Shown: positions 46,973 through 60,424 of the stretch, piece by piece
Numbering within the stretch: position 1 is the stretch's first letter
Layout: every line of letters begins with the position of its first letter
Origin: Acheta domesticus
Taxonomy: Eukaryota > Arthropoda > Insecta > Orthoptera > Gryllidae
Length of the DNA stretch: 64,000 bases
Reading direction: 5' to 3'
Assembly: GCA_031308135.1 (NCBI GenBank)
Contig: JAHLJT010004567.1
Location: forward strand, 37,832,389 to 37,896,388
Program-made: the position numbers and the translations under genes
Notes under the pieces: model-generated
Databases searched by the model: none
Told to the model about the DNA's origin: nothing
Seen by the model: only the letters and a program-made list of their open reading frames with translations

Positions 46973-49900
46973 AGAGAGAGAGAGAGAGAGAGAGAAAGGG
47001 AGAGAGAGACATGTTCAGGGGATTTGTTTCTTAATATAGCGACTGGTTTTATCCACTTTTTCGTTATCAGGGCCCAGCAATGATTTTTTTCTGCCGAAAA
47101 TTCGCCGTTTTTTCGCCTATACTACGTATATTACTCCGTATATACGTACGTATACAGGAACGTAAAAAGTTAAAAACCGAAAATTTGTATTTTTTCTGAT
47201 ATCTTACAAAATTATCAGACTCTGAGATTCTGAAATTATTAGTCGCTCTGAGATTTTGGCGAAATGATTTTCAAAATAACAAAAAACATGTCCCCTATTC
47301 AAAACTGAATTAAGCTTAGGGTCATTTTTACCCCACCCCCCACCCCTATCTTGCTTCAGCCTTTTCACCCTGGATAGCGTATAGGACGCTTAAGATAATG
47401 GTGCAGATGGCAAGTTCGTTGAATATTCTGATTTTTGAAAACTGCAAGAATTTAAATTTTTTAGTGACTTCCTGCACCTACAATTATGAAGACTTTTTTC
47501 AAAATGAAGTATGTTCATCAAAAACAGATCTTCAAATAATTTCATGTTAAATTTTTCGAAAAATGTATGTTTGTGCAATTTTGTGTCAAACAGGCAATTT
47601 TTAATTTCTGTAAACCTTTTTTTCTGAAAAACGCCACCACCTTTTTATTACATTTTGACCTTAGGTAACGTAAAGGACGCTTAAGGGAATGATGCAGATC
47701 TCATGTTCATTAAAAATCCCTGATATTTTCGAATATTGCATAAATTAAAAAAAATCTTCGTCTTCCTACAACTACAATTGTGAAGATATCTTTTTAATGA
47801 AATGTGTCATAAAAACAGATCTTCAAATAAGTTCATTGTTCAATTTTTCTAAAATACAAGTATTTTTTGAGTAATTTGGCCTCAAACATAGTCACCCGCT
47901 TCGAATTTTCCGCGTTTCAACGAAATTCGAGAGGTCCCTGAAGGCTGTTGGATGCTATGTGAGTTAGAATTTTTACATTAATTCCTATTTCTTTGTTAGT
48001 TGCTTACGTTTGAGCTTTTGTTATATGTTTAAAAATTAACCATTTAAAAATAATTTAAAATCTATTTGATAATCCATACTTTTTGTCCGTGTTACGAGGA
48101 ATGTATTTGTATTCTGAATGTATTGATTTTCCTTCAAGCAATCCGCAAACCTTAATTGAATTTAGTCCAATTAGATTTTCTCTCTTAAAAATACGATTTA
48201 AATGTAACACGAAAGAAAAATTGAAAAAGTATCATACATTTGTATGAACTTTTATTTATTTAACTTTAATTTTATATTACCATCGTACACTGTCTTGGGC
48301 AATAACGCAGCGATGGGTACGTGAGAAGTTCATTGTTGAACGGCGACAAGACAAGCGAGTTTTATTTACATCTGTGAATTCCTTCTCATTGTTGGGTCAT
48401 GATTTAGCTGTATGAAACGCGAATTGTCGAATTTTGTTCCCCGCAGGGGGGGAGGGGCTGCGTAGGTGGACACGACCTCTGGTGGAGCTCAGACGACCAC
48501 CCGTACCTCTAGTCTCGCGGCCTCACTCAGGTCGTTAGCCTAACGTGAAGGCAGTGAGTAGGCGATGCTAAGCTTCTGGTTGACGGTTCAACCCGGCTAC
48601 CCACCAGTTGAGTCCCTGGCGCGTCGACCTCATGGCAGGATTGGGTGCAGGAGACCCCTCGGGGTACTCTGAATCCCACAATTAGAAGTCCGGTAGTTAA
48701 ACGACCATTTTGTTGATATTTGCTCGAAAATAGTTTTTGCACTTAGTGTTCTAAGATTTGTAATGAGTTTTACGAAAAGTTATTACTGAGATGTGTTAAT
48801 TCAGACAAATTCCGATAAAAATAGTATTACGTAACCGTTACTAAGGGCGAGAAGTACAGGCTGAGTCAAAAATGACTCTACAACTTTCAAGGCATATAAA
48901 TGTTTACTGAGATGACTTGCAGAATTGTTACAGGTGTCATTTTGTGGCGAAAGGCCTCAAGATTTACATCAAAGTATCACTTTGGTTTGATGAGGCTGCC
49001 ATTGGTGTTACGGCAAACATCCCACTGAAAATCAATTTCTTCCACGCTCGTGCCAGTAAATCGGGAGTAACCTCTGCAACGGCAGCGTGGATTCGAGTTT
49101 TAAGGTCTTGTAAATTGTTTGGTAAGGGCAGAAGATACATCCAGTCTTTAATGAAACCCCAGAGAAATAAATCCATCAGTGTCAAATCTGGGGAGCGAGG
49201 TGGCCTTGCAATTGGCCCTGCACGACCACCGGCCTGGGAAGAGATTATCCAGAACAACAAACTTCTGTGAAGAAATGATGTGGTGCTCCGTCTTGCTGGA
49301 AGTAAAACGGCACATCTTGTTCATCTTCATCTAACTGGGTAATTAAGAAAGTCTCAAGCATATCCAGATACGCTATCCCATTGATATTTTTCTCTATGAA
49401 GAAGAAAGGGTCATACTCTTTTAATTTGCTTATGGCACAAAACTCATTCACTTTTGAGCTGTCACAAACGTATTAAATGGTTTCACGTGGATTTTCAGTG
49501 CCACAGTTGTGGGTGTTCACCTTGCCATTGAGATGAAATGTGAACTCATCACTGAAGATTATTTTATTCAGAAATGTCTCCTCCTCCACCCAATTCAACA
49601 TTTCTACAAAGAATTCTCCATGTGCAACTTTAGCTAAATCAGTAATTTTACCATTGGCAATTTGTATCGTTTCAAAAGTAAACGATTACGTAACGCTCTC
49701 CATTTAGTATTTTGTGGAATATCAGTCTCGCGAAACGCACGTGTCGAGTTCATTGCTTTGGACTGCCGGCAAAGCTTTCCCTCACCTGTTCGACGACAGC
49801 AACAGCAGCATGACGGGCGACCTGGTGATTTATCATGTCTAAGAGAACAATCAGTTTCAACAAAGCACTTGTGCCAACAGAAAGATGTAGACCTGCTTGG

Positions 49901-52900
49901 AGGTTCTTTAGCATATTTGGTACGAAATTTACACTGATGTGTAGTTGCAGGGTTTGTTTCTTGAAACCAAAGCACAAAGCTAGCTCGCTCCGCACTAGTG
50001 AAATTAGCCATTTTAACAATGAACGACGTTGGTGCTCCTGGTGACTGAATGTAGTTCTGCGGTACTACGTAAATGAATCTTGAGGTCTCTAGCCACAAAA
50101 TGACACCTGTAACAATTCTGCAAGTTTCCTCAATAAATATTTATATGCCTTGAAAGTTGTAAAGTCCTTATTGACTCACCCTGTATGAGATGTTTTAGCA
50201 TCACTAGTTCACTCTCCTGTGATACATATGACGAGCAAACTAGAAGAAAAATGAAGGCCGTTTTACAGAAAAAAATGTTTAAATAAATTTTAAAATTGCC
50301 TATATTTCACGTAAAATTACGCAAAAATTACTCATATTTTAAAAAAAATGCATATGACCTTTTTCAAGCAGTCTTTAAGGAGCATATTTAATTCATGAAA
50401 AAGTCCAACCTCAATAGGAAGTTGTAGGAAGACGCCGAAAAAAATTGAACTTTTGCAATTTTCGAAAAATGAGGGATTTTAACGAAAATGAAACTTGCGC
50501 CATTCTCTTAAATGTCCTTTAATCTACACGAGGACAAATTTTAATTAAAAAATGTTGAGTCATTTTTGAGAAGATTTTGCAAATGTTTTTGAGGCTTCAT
50601 GTAAAGTACCGTCAAAAATCAAAATATCCGTATCAAATTCTAAGAATCTAGAGTTCATTTAAATCAATCGAGGAATATCAATTTTGGAGAATATCGACTG
50701 AACGGTTTAGGCGGTAACGTTGACCACAGACAGACGCACAGACATAAATGTTTTGCCGTCAATCGAGTTTTCGGTAGCAAGTATACACAAAATATTGATT
50801 CTGACTACACAATGTGTTAGAAGAAATAATTTACTATTTACAGGGAACACGATTTATCCACTTTTTTGTTACCAGGGCCCGGCAATAAGAGTTTTTCTGT
50901 CGAAAATTCGGCGTTTTCCGGTGCACTAGTACGATACTATCTTCTTATGAATTAAAGGCAAGAAAGTAAAAGAAAATATTTATTTTATTCGGAATTTTAA
51001 TAACGACGTGTACGACAATTTTGACTGGCTATGTAGTTGTGATATTAAAAATGTTCTGTTGGGTTCCCCTGGTGTACTTCTTCCTGGTGAAGACTTCAGG
51101 GAAAGTGATTAATTTTGTGAAGATGAGGGAGAAGAGCAGATTTTCTCTACAGTAGGTAAAATTATATCTAGATCTCCGGTTATGAGACGTACTCGATTTA
51201 TTTAATCATTTCATGCATGAACTAGTAATGCTTTGTAATGGCACATACTTTTTCGAGACGTTAGTTCTCTTATCTCTTTAGTTTGGGCTAACTTTTCGAT
51301 TTTGCCTCACCCTCTTTCCAGGTGCTACCTATAAGAGCCTAGGTGACATTTATTTACCTTTTCTCAATTTTCGCCCCCTAATAATCGGACTCAAGTACGA
51401 CCTTAATATTATGGAAGAGTAAAACATGATATATGCAAATTTCCGTTGAAAAAATGCAGTATTTTTTTTAATAAATGTACATTTTGAGTTCATTTTCACA
51501 GAAAACAGACTTTTTGAGAAACTTAATAAGAAAATCATTAGAAGCACATGTACTCGCAAATGCAAAAATATATTTTAAAAACGTTCGTAATGTAAACGTT
51601 AACGATGTGAAATATTTTAAAAAATAGTTGTGAAGTTTTGAAAAAATCAAAAGAATATATCAAAATGTCGTTTATGTTATGTTATTTAATGCATTAAGCA
51701 CTATCCTCAGAAAACGTTTAATGAAAAAATTTAGAATCGTTTTTCAGAAAATCTTGTTTTTAAAATGTCCAATATTTCATCCAAAATTACGCAAAAAATA
51801 GTCAGATTTGTGAAAAATACTAACTTTACGTATCCAGAACATTTTAAATACGTATGTACATATTTGGCACATCCAGTCCTAATGTATTTTGTGTATGTAT
51901 TTAAATACTTATTTACAAAGTATTTTGGCGAAGTATTTAAATACTAAATTTAAAGTATTTTGCTCTACCCTGGTAATGGGTTTTACAAAAAGTGATGACT
52001 GAGATGTGTTAATTTGGAGAGAAATTGTGGTATGAATAGTATTACATAACTATTATTGAAGGCGAGAAAGTACGTGCTGTTTTAGCACCACTAGTTTATA
52101 AGTGGATTTACAAGTTTCTATGAACTTTCTTAGAGGATACTGCCGTAGGTATTATTTATTGTGCTATTATAAGGTGACCAACTTTTTTGCAATGAAAAGG
52201 AGAACGTAAAAATGTAAGAAAAAAATTACAACGTAAATAAACGAAACGTTTTATTACGTCAAGCAAAATACACTAATTATGGTTTCATCTTTTTATATTA
52301 TCCAATTAAAAGAATATTTTTCTTTTGAATGAATTTTTTTTGTCAATATATCATTTTCTAACAATATGCTGGAAATTTCGCAGCAAGAAATGTCGTTCAT
52401 ATTTAATTTTACAGTAAGTACTGAAGCTAAAGCACGAAGTCTAGAGGAAGTCCTGTAGACTTCGTGAGCTAGCGTATCGACATTCAATCTTGATTTCTCA
52501 CTATTCCAAAAATATGAGATAATGAAGGTGAAACTATTGAAAACGGCGGTAATTCGCCCGATCTGGCAACACTAATCGCGTCTTTCCGATCCGTCTGCCG
52601 ACATGTGAAGTGTAACAGTTCGACGCAGCATCTATGAATTCAGTGATTAACAGATTAGTTTTGAACTATTGAAAAGGAGGAAGGGCAGAACTTACAAAAG
52701 GACTGTCCTCCCTAAAGGAGGACGACTGGTCATTTAGCTATTATAAAATCTAACCCTTAAATCCAAAGATTTGATTTTATACTTTACTAGCGTACCCGAG
52801 CGAGAACTCTCGCATGGTAAACCCCACCCTTTCCCTATCCATTTGTCTATCCTGTTCATTAAGGAGGAAAGTTGTTAATGAAACGTGTTTGTTTAAAAAA

Positions 52901-53428
52901 TGCATAAACGTAACTTCCAATGTACTTTTGTACTTAATTATAATGTATTTACAGAATATCAAACAAAAATAACAATGCAATCGATGTTGGAAACAAATAT
53001 TCAATTGCATTACAGAGATGTTTTCGGAACAATTAATACTTCTTTAAAAAACATTTGAAGACATTATTCAGTCTTCCTTGAGAGTTAGCTTTTCGCTTTC
53101 TTTGATAGTCACAAAAACATTAGAAAAGGTTTTTACTCTTGAGAAAGCCTAGTAAAGTAGTGCGAAATACTGGACCGAGCTAGTTCAACCCTATTCTTTG
53201 CAATATTATTTAACTTTCCTTGATTTGTTAAGAGGAACAGAGGGGGCTTTGGAGAGTCAAGGGTACCAGCAAAGAGTATATACCAGCTTGCTAGGGTGCG
53301 GAAATTGAAAAATTATTTGTATACTAAAAAGCATTGGATTATTTTCTGCATTGTTACGTATCTCAAGAAAAGCAATTCTGAGCCCAAAAATAATCAAACT
53401 AATATTTTCACCTTTGAGTACTAAATAG

Positions 53429-53476
<48 letters not shown>

Positions 53477-56400
53477 TTTATTTGAACAAATACATACATA
53501 CAAATATTAAATATATACATACATTTACAAATAAACATATTTGCACTTGCATTTGTACAAAAAGGTTTGATTCAGGAAAAAACCTGTTTTTACATCAAAC
53601 CTCGAAAAAAGACACCCCAGTATGTAATAATTTAATGTACAATCATTTATGAGATTTAAAACAAGAAGAAAAAAGTAGAATACCAATTAAGCATAAAAAC
53701 AGAATTCAATAGAAGCAGAATACAGTAAAAGTTGTATACAATAAAAGTAGAACACAAAGCATGCACTTTACATTTAAATTATAATGAAGGAATGCAAATT
53801 CAGAACATATGTCAATAATAAAAAAAATATGTGCAAAGGATATCTCAGTAAAAAACAGTAGGCTGACAATAATAACGCATAAGTAATAGTAAGAAACTAT
53901 GAGCTACCGTAGAAAATTCACATCCAAAATTCTATTTACATGCCAAACTAAAGGTTTTGAAAAGTTTTCAACAAAATATTGGAGTGATTTCTCGCGTTCT
54001 GTGACTTGGGCAAAACTTTTTACAAATTGAGTCGTAAATGGACAAAACTCTTCTACACGATGGTACCTTCACAACTTTAAAATTCGCAATAGGGGGTGCT
54101 AGTCGCTTTAAAGTCCAAAATATGATTTGCTATTTTCGCGATATTTGGCGTGGTGTGACGTGGGCAAATCTCATTTAAGGCTCAATGACTGTGAACCAAT
54201 CGTGAGCGATACGATGGTATGTTCGAAATTTTGAAATTTGTTTTTGGGAGAGCTCTAGGAAGTTTAAGTCCGAAAATTTGATTTGCGATTTCAGACTTTC
54301 TGTGAGTTGGGCAAAACTTTTTTATGGCTCGATTTGATTGGGCTCATTGTCAGCAAAACTGTGATGTGTTCGTAATTTCGAAATTGCCTTGTGAGGGAGC
54401 TCCAGGAGTGTTAAGTCCGAAATTTGGATATGCAATTTCCGACTTTGTTTGACTTGGGCAAAACGTTTTACAAATTGATTCAAAAATGGGCAAAACTCTT
54501 CTACACGATGGTTTGTTCAAAACTTTGAAATTCGCAAGTGGGGGTGCTAGTCACTTTAAAGTCGAAAATTTGATTTGCGATTTTCGCAATTTCCGGCGTT
54601 GTGTGACTTGGGCAAAACTGTTTTATGACACGATGTACTTGGTCTCATCGAGGGCAAACCGATGGCATGTTCGAAAGTTGGAAATAGCTTTGTGGGAGTG
54701 CTCCAGGACGTTTAAGTCCGAAATTTTGATTTGCACTTTGCGGCTTTATTTGACTTGGACAAAACTTTTTAAAGGTTGGGCAAACTTGGGCAAAACTTTG
54801 GCGTATGTCATTTGAATTTTCGACAAAGTGGGGGTGCCAACTTCACGCACATCATTTGTTACCATTAGAAATATTGGGCTTAAACTCAATTCGGTGCATG
54901 GGAATGTTGCTCAAACGGTGTTTCCATTATCTCAACGAACCGACACCATGAGTTTAACATCTAACGGTTATAATATATTAAACATATTATTTACAGTATG
55001 AGTTTTGCAGCTGGGCGATGATGTAATTACATACTTCCAGATACCGCCAACATTTAAATCGAGCATTTGGGCTGAGATCGTTTGTAGTTGTCGAGTGACT
55101 TGCGCTATTCTTTTCATAATTTTAAATTTATCCAGGTATTGTAGGCTAGCGCGTTTTGATTTTTGTTTTTCATTTATTTCAAGCTATTTTACTTTAGCTA
55201 ATTTAAAAAGTTTGTTCTTTGTGTTGTGCCATAGCACACGTTTTCCCCTACTACCTCCGCGTAACCGTGCGAAAACTCTCGCATGTTAAACCACACACTC
55301 ATCCCTATACTTCTATTTCCATTCTAAGAAGGAAAGTTGTTATCGAACGTGTTTATTTGCTTAAAAATGTATAAAGGTAACTTTAAATGTACTAAAACAA
55401 TATCAAATAAAAATAAAAACCAATGCAATTGATGTGTAAAAGAAATTTTCAATAAAGATTTATTCAGTATCATGGAAAGTTTTCTTGGGACAATTCACAA
55501 CACTTCCTTAAAGATATTTGAAGCAATTTTTCAATATTCTTTGACAGTTAGCTTTTAGCTTCCCGTGATAGTCAAAAAAATATTAGCTTTTTACTTTTGA
55601 GAATGCTACGTGTCTGAACCCTCTGACTTGAAAATTTCATCGAATGATAACGAAAATATTGGTACAGGTAAAACACAAACAGTCTTCACTCTTCACTGTT
55701 AACCCACATTCCTCCACAATAGAGTACACAGCACTTACAGACCATGGCAAAACGTTAATTGAATAGTTTCACTACACGCATAAGAAACAATCTTCATAGG
55801 TATCAAGCAACTATAATAGTACTTCTAGTTGTTGCTTGAGAGCAAATCTTGAATTAATGATTACGCAAATAAACCTAATCAGACTGCACGAACCACGGTA
55901 TATACAGAAAGCGTAAATATAAGATTGAGGAATCTAAGCCTTCTAAGCGTGTCGTCACAAAAATGGCTACCAGCATCAAGGGCTGAAATATTGAGGTGGC
56001 CTTGATAGTATTGAATCGCGGAACCGAAAATTTAATTGAATATCGAGTCTTATCTTACAGATTATGGTGTGAAAAACGTATCTTTGTGTGATATACGTAG
56101 TATAGGGAAAGTTATGTAATGCTGCGCGAAAAATTTTCGGCGGAAAAAAATTAATTGCCGGGCCGTGAAAACGAAGAAGTGGATAAAACCAGTTGCTAAA
56201 TTAATAAAAAAAATCCCCCAACACGTGGTGTAGCCAGAAACCCTGTTTTCTAGGTCCTTGATACCGAAAACCCAATTGAAAGGAAAACGTTCGTCTGTCC
56301 GTCCGTCTGTGAACACTGCTAGCGCATAAACCATACGTACGATTTCTTCCAAAATGAATATTCCCCGGTCGATCTGCTTCTAGTCGAAGCTTTGAGATTT

Positions 56401-57573
56401 TGAAAAAGATGAAGCCCCTCGGGAATTTTCATAGGAAACCGAAAAATTAAGAAAATGAAAAAAAATGTACTTTTGGCGGTGATAGATGACAGCTGGCTAG
56501 TTTACGGCAATTCCAAATAGCTAAGACCCAAGGAAATAGAAAACTAATACGGGAAAGTCTGTGCCATTATGTAGCACCACTAGTTTATTTCACAAATCCT
56601 TCATATTTTTAAAGGCAAAGTGCAATTCGTCAAGTCTTCGTAAAATTCTCTTTCTTTAGAGACCTCATTTATAATTGGTTGCGTTGAGAGCTGCAACGGA
56701 AAGGTATACTACTGAAATAATACAGGATACGATCAAAGAGTACGATACAAGTACAATACGATGTTAACTCACTGATTTCACAGCATACTCCTTCAACTCC
56801 CTTAACATAACAAGGCATTCCAGGATTTCCATGTAAAATTGAGCAATGTTCTTTAGTAAAACAATTATGTTGGCAGACGCTAAATCCATACTCAGGTGTA
56901 CCAATGCCTGTAAATAAACAGTTTGCAGAATTAATAATTCTTTAAGATAAGTTCGTGTTTATTGTTTTTGCAGTTTTTACGTACTCCAGAAAGGAGATGT
57001 GAAATAAATGTATTCTTGGTCATGTGGGTTGTTGGAAATATGCCTGTGAAGTCGCCTTCTAAGATGAGATATTCTGCGCACAGAGTCAGTTTCAGAATTG
57101 CTGAAAATTGTTTCAGATATATAAATAATACATTTTAATGTGAATATAAACACTAAACATTGTAGTGTCCAGAAACTTCCTATATTTCATAACTTCTTTT
57201 ATTTACATTAATTTCATTCTCTAGACTCTAATAGTTTTTTGCTGCATCGTACGAGACGAATATCGTACTATGTGTTATCCATTTTGTAAAAATTTCAAAG
57301 AACTATAACACAGCCCGACGTCAGTTTAGTTACAAATAGGAAAACCACTGATTCCGATTAATTTCAGGATGCTGCATTCGGAATTGACAGCCGTTTTTCT
57401 AAATTAGCCCGTATTTTTGTGTAACGCATAGTTGCCAGTTATAACCATTTTGGCTTCAGTTATCATCAAAGAAACCATTTCCACAGTGTTACTAGAGTGA
57501 GAAATAAATAGTATTTCACTCAGTTGGTGAAAAACAGCAGCTTCTTGTTAGCACCAATATATATACATATATG

Positions 57574-57618
<45 letters not shown>

Positions 57619-59039
57619 TGGCGTAGCCTGAGTTTTGGCTCAGGGTAAGTAACTCGAGAAATGAAAAATAATTTAAAACTTTAATTATAATTTAAATATT
57701 TCTCATTCACCAATACCATTTCTGTCACTTTGATCAATTAGAGCACACAAATAATTTGTATATTTAAAATAAAAACTGATCCAGTAAAAGTAATAATGCC
57801 TCACGTACTTCATGTAGTTTACTGGTTGAAAGTTAGAAAAAGTTGACTTATGTTTACGACCTAGCAAAATATAAATGTGTGTCCTCATACTTTAATAAAA
57901 AGAGCACTATCAACCCAATGATTTTCAAAATTGTCCAATTCATATCATTTCGAACCCAATGGAATTAGCGTAATTTACAAAATGGAAAACAATAATCTAT
58001 AATAAAAATATAATAGGAAAGAAAAAATCAATCCATTTACAGACACGTAATGAAAAGCAGTTGACAGTTGTCCTTTTTGCTGCTTACATCAAGAGTGTCA
58101 TCCAGTAAGGCGGAGACAAACGAGGCTTTAGAAATTTTATTTTTAATTTCATGGAACATTACCATGCTTACACTTGAAATCCAATGAATCTGAATTTCTG
58201 GTGAAATTTCACGAAACACTGGAATTTGCATATCATTATTGTCAGTTTTATCAAATTTCATTATTTCACTTATATATTACATGAAATTTTCTCTATTTGA
58301 TGATCCCCTATTTTTATTATGGCTAGAAAATACAAGCCCTTGTCTCCCAAAAAAGCATACAATTCGAATGAAGTGTGACAGAATTTCCCTATTTTCCCTT
58401 AAACCACAGTTGTATTGCTCAACATAGCCTGTGTTGGCTGTTTAAATAAAATTCTATCCTCTCATATTTTTTACAAATATTTTTAACTGTTTCTCGCGTG
58501 CTATAATTTGTGCACAAAAATACAACTCCATAGTTATGTAGGCACTTTGGATCGCGTGGTGCTCGCCATTCCAGGGCACAGATGTGTATTGCACAGTCAC
58601 ATACCCTTGTGCATTCAACCAACACAACTCCTAACCTAAATTGGCTACAAATATATAGTTGCTAAATGCATTAAAATAAGGTAATAAAACTTAAATAAAG
58701 GGGCAATGTTCATTAATTAACCTTGTTCTCTTACAAACACCGAAGAGAGCAATGAAGTTTCGTAAAGTTTCGCTTTTTCGCAGACACCACGGTAAGCACC
58801 CTGGATGTAACGGGTCACGGTGCATCTGATTCACAGCGCAGGCTAGGCGGCATTTCAGAATGATTCGTTCATCCTTGTGAAGAATCGAGTTCTCAATGGC
58901 GCAATGTTTGAAATATAATGAAATATTTTGTAGTAGAAAAAGAAAATAACAAATTAACAATTTACAATCATTTTAAAATAAAATAGCTGATACTGTCAGG
59001 GTATGTAACACATCACCCACATCTATGAACGCTACGTCC

Positions 59040-59112
<73 letters not shown>

Positions 59113-60370
59113 GGTGAGTCACGTAACTTTAGCACCTCCTGTAACTTTTGAACGGTTGAAGTTATTACAATGCAGGTTTCACGAAAGTGCATGAGGGAAA
59201 GGGGCTAATTGATACGTGCATTAATTTCTATTTTATCACTTGTATTTTACGAGATTTTTTAGGTAACTTTGTTTTTTCAAATGGAACTATACATATTTTT
59301 TCAGTCCACCATGACGAGCGTAAAAAGACGAATCCAATGATGTACATATTGTTATATGTTAGATAAGGATTTTTTTGATTAATTTTGATTTTTGCGACCG
59401 GGGTTTAACGGACGTTTTGAATAGTCCACCACACAAGGTCATGCAGCGCTCCACCAGCACACGTGCGCCCGGCGAAGGGAAGGGAAGGGGAGGGATCTTA
59501 TTTGAAAATACGAAACATAGTATTCCAAGTATTCACAAAACCATTGCAGTTTTTTCCTGAACTGTGCTTTCCATCCTTCTGCATTTTCACATTTTCGTCT
59601 TTCTTTGATTGAAGGAATTAAAGGATGGAAAATAAGAATTTGTCACAAGTTTGTATTGTAATAAAATTGTTTATAACTTCAACTCCATTTAATGGGATTT
59701 CATAAGATACGTAGTAATGGGATCTTGAAACAAAGCACAATAAGAATAAATAATTAAAACTGTACAAAAATATATTGTATATTTTGAGCAAACAATTTCA
59801 ATGTTAATACGAATATAATAATAACTTAGGGATAGAAATAATCTTATTTCAATAAATGCTACTTAAGACAAATCCGTATTTTCAATCCCTAAGAAACCCA
59901 AATTACTGAAAATGGATTAAGATGAAAGGAGAGTTCAGGAAAAAGTGCAACAGTTTTGTGAATATTTTTCGTATCCTCAAGTACTTAAATCCCTTCCCTT
60001 CCCCGACCCCGCGTTTGCTGGGTGAGCGCTGCGTGACCTTGTGGGGCTGACAGTTACAATGAAAATATCCGTTAAACACTAGTCGCAAAAAAAATCACAA
60101 TTACTCAAAAAAATGCTTATCTAACATATGACAATATTTATATCGTTGGATTCGTCTTTTTACGCTTGTCATGATAGACTGAAAAAATATGTATAGTCCT
60201 ATTTGAAAAAACAAAGTTACCTCAAATATCTCGTAAAATACAAGTGATAAAAGAGAAATCAATACACATATCAATTAGCCCCATTCCCTCATTCACTTCC
60301 GTGAAAACTGCATTGCAATATCTTCAACCGTTCAAAAGTTACAGGAGGTGCTAAAGTTACGTGACTCATC

Positions 60371-60424
<54 letters not shown>

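Noticed and set aside
53257..53538. 93-codon minus-strand frame with a poly-Ile core
   Set aside because: Produced by the (ata)n microsatellite.
54486..54815. 109-codon frame across the satellite block, with repeating text
   Set aside because: The repetition follows the 150-bp DNA monomers, and the first three monomers are not open in this frame, so it is a by-product of the satellite.
52787..55620. LTR retrotransposon bracketed by the 360-bp direct repeats
   Set aside because: No gag, pol, primer-binding site or polypurine tract was seen between them; the interior is satellite and AT-rich DNA.
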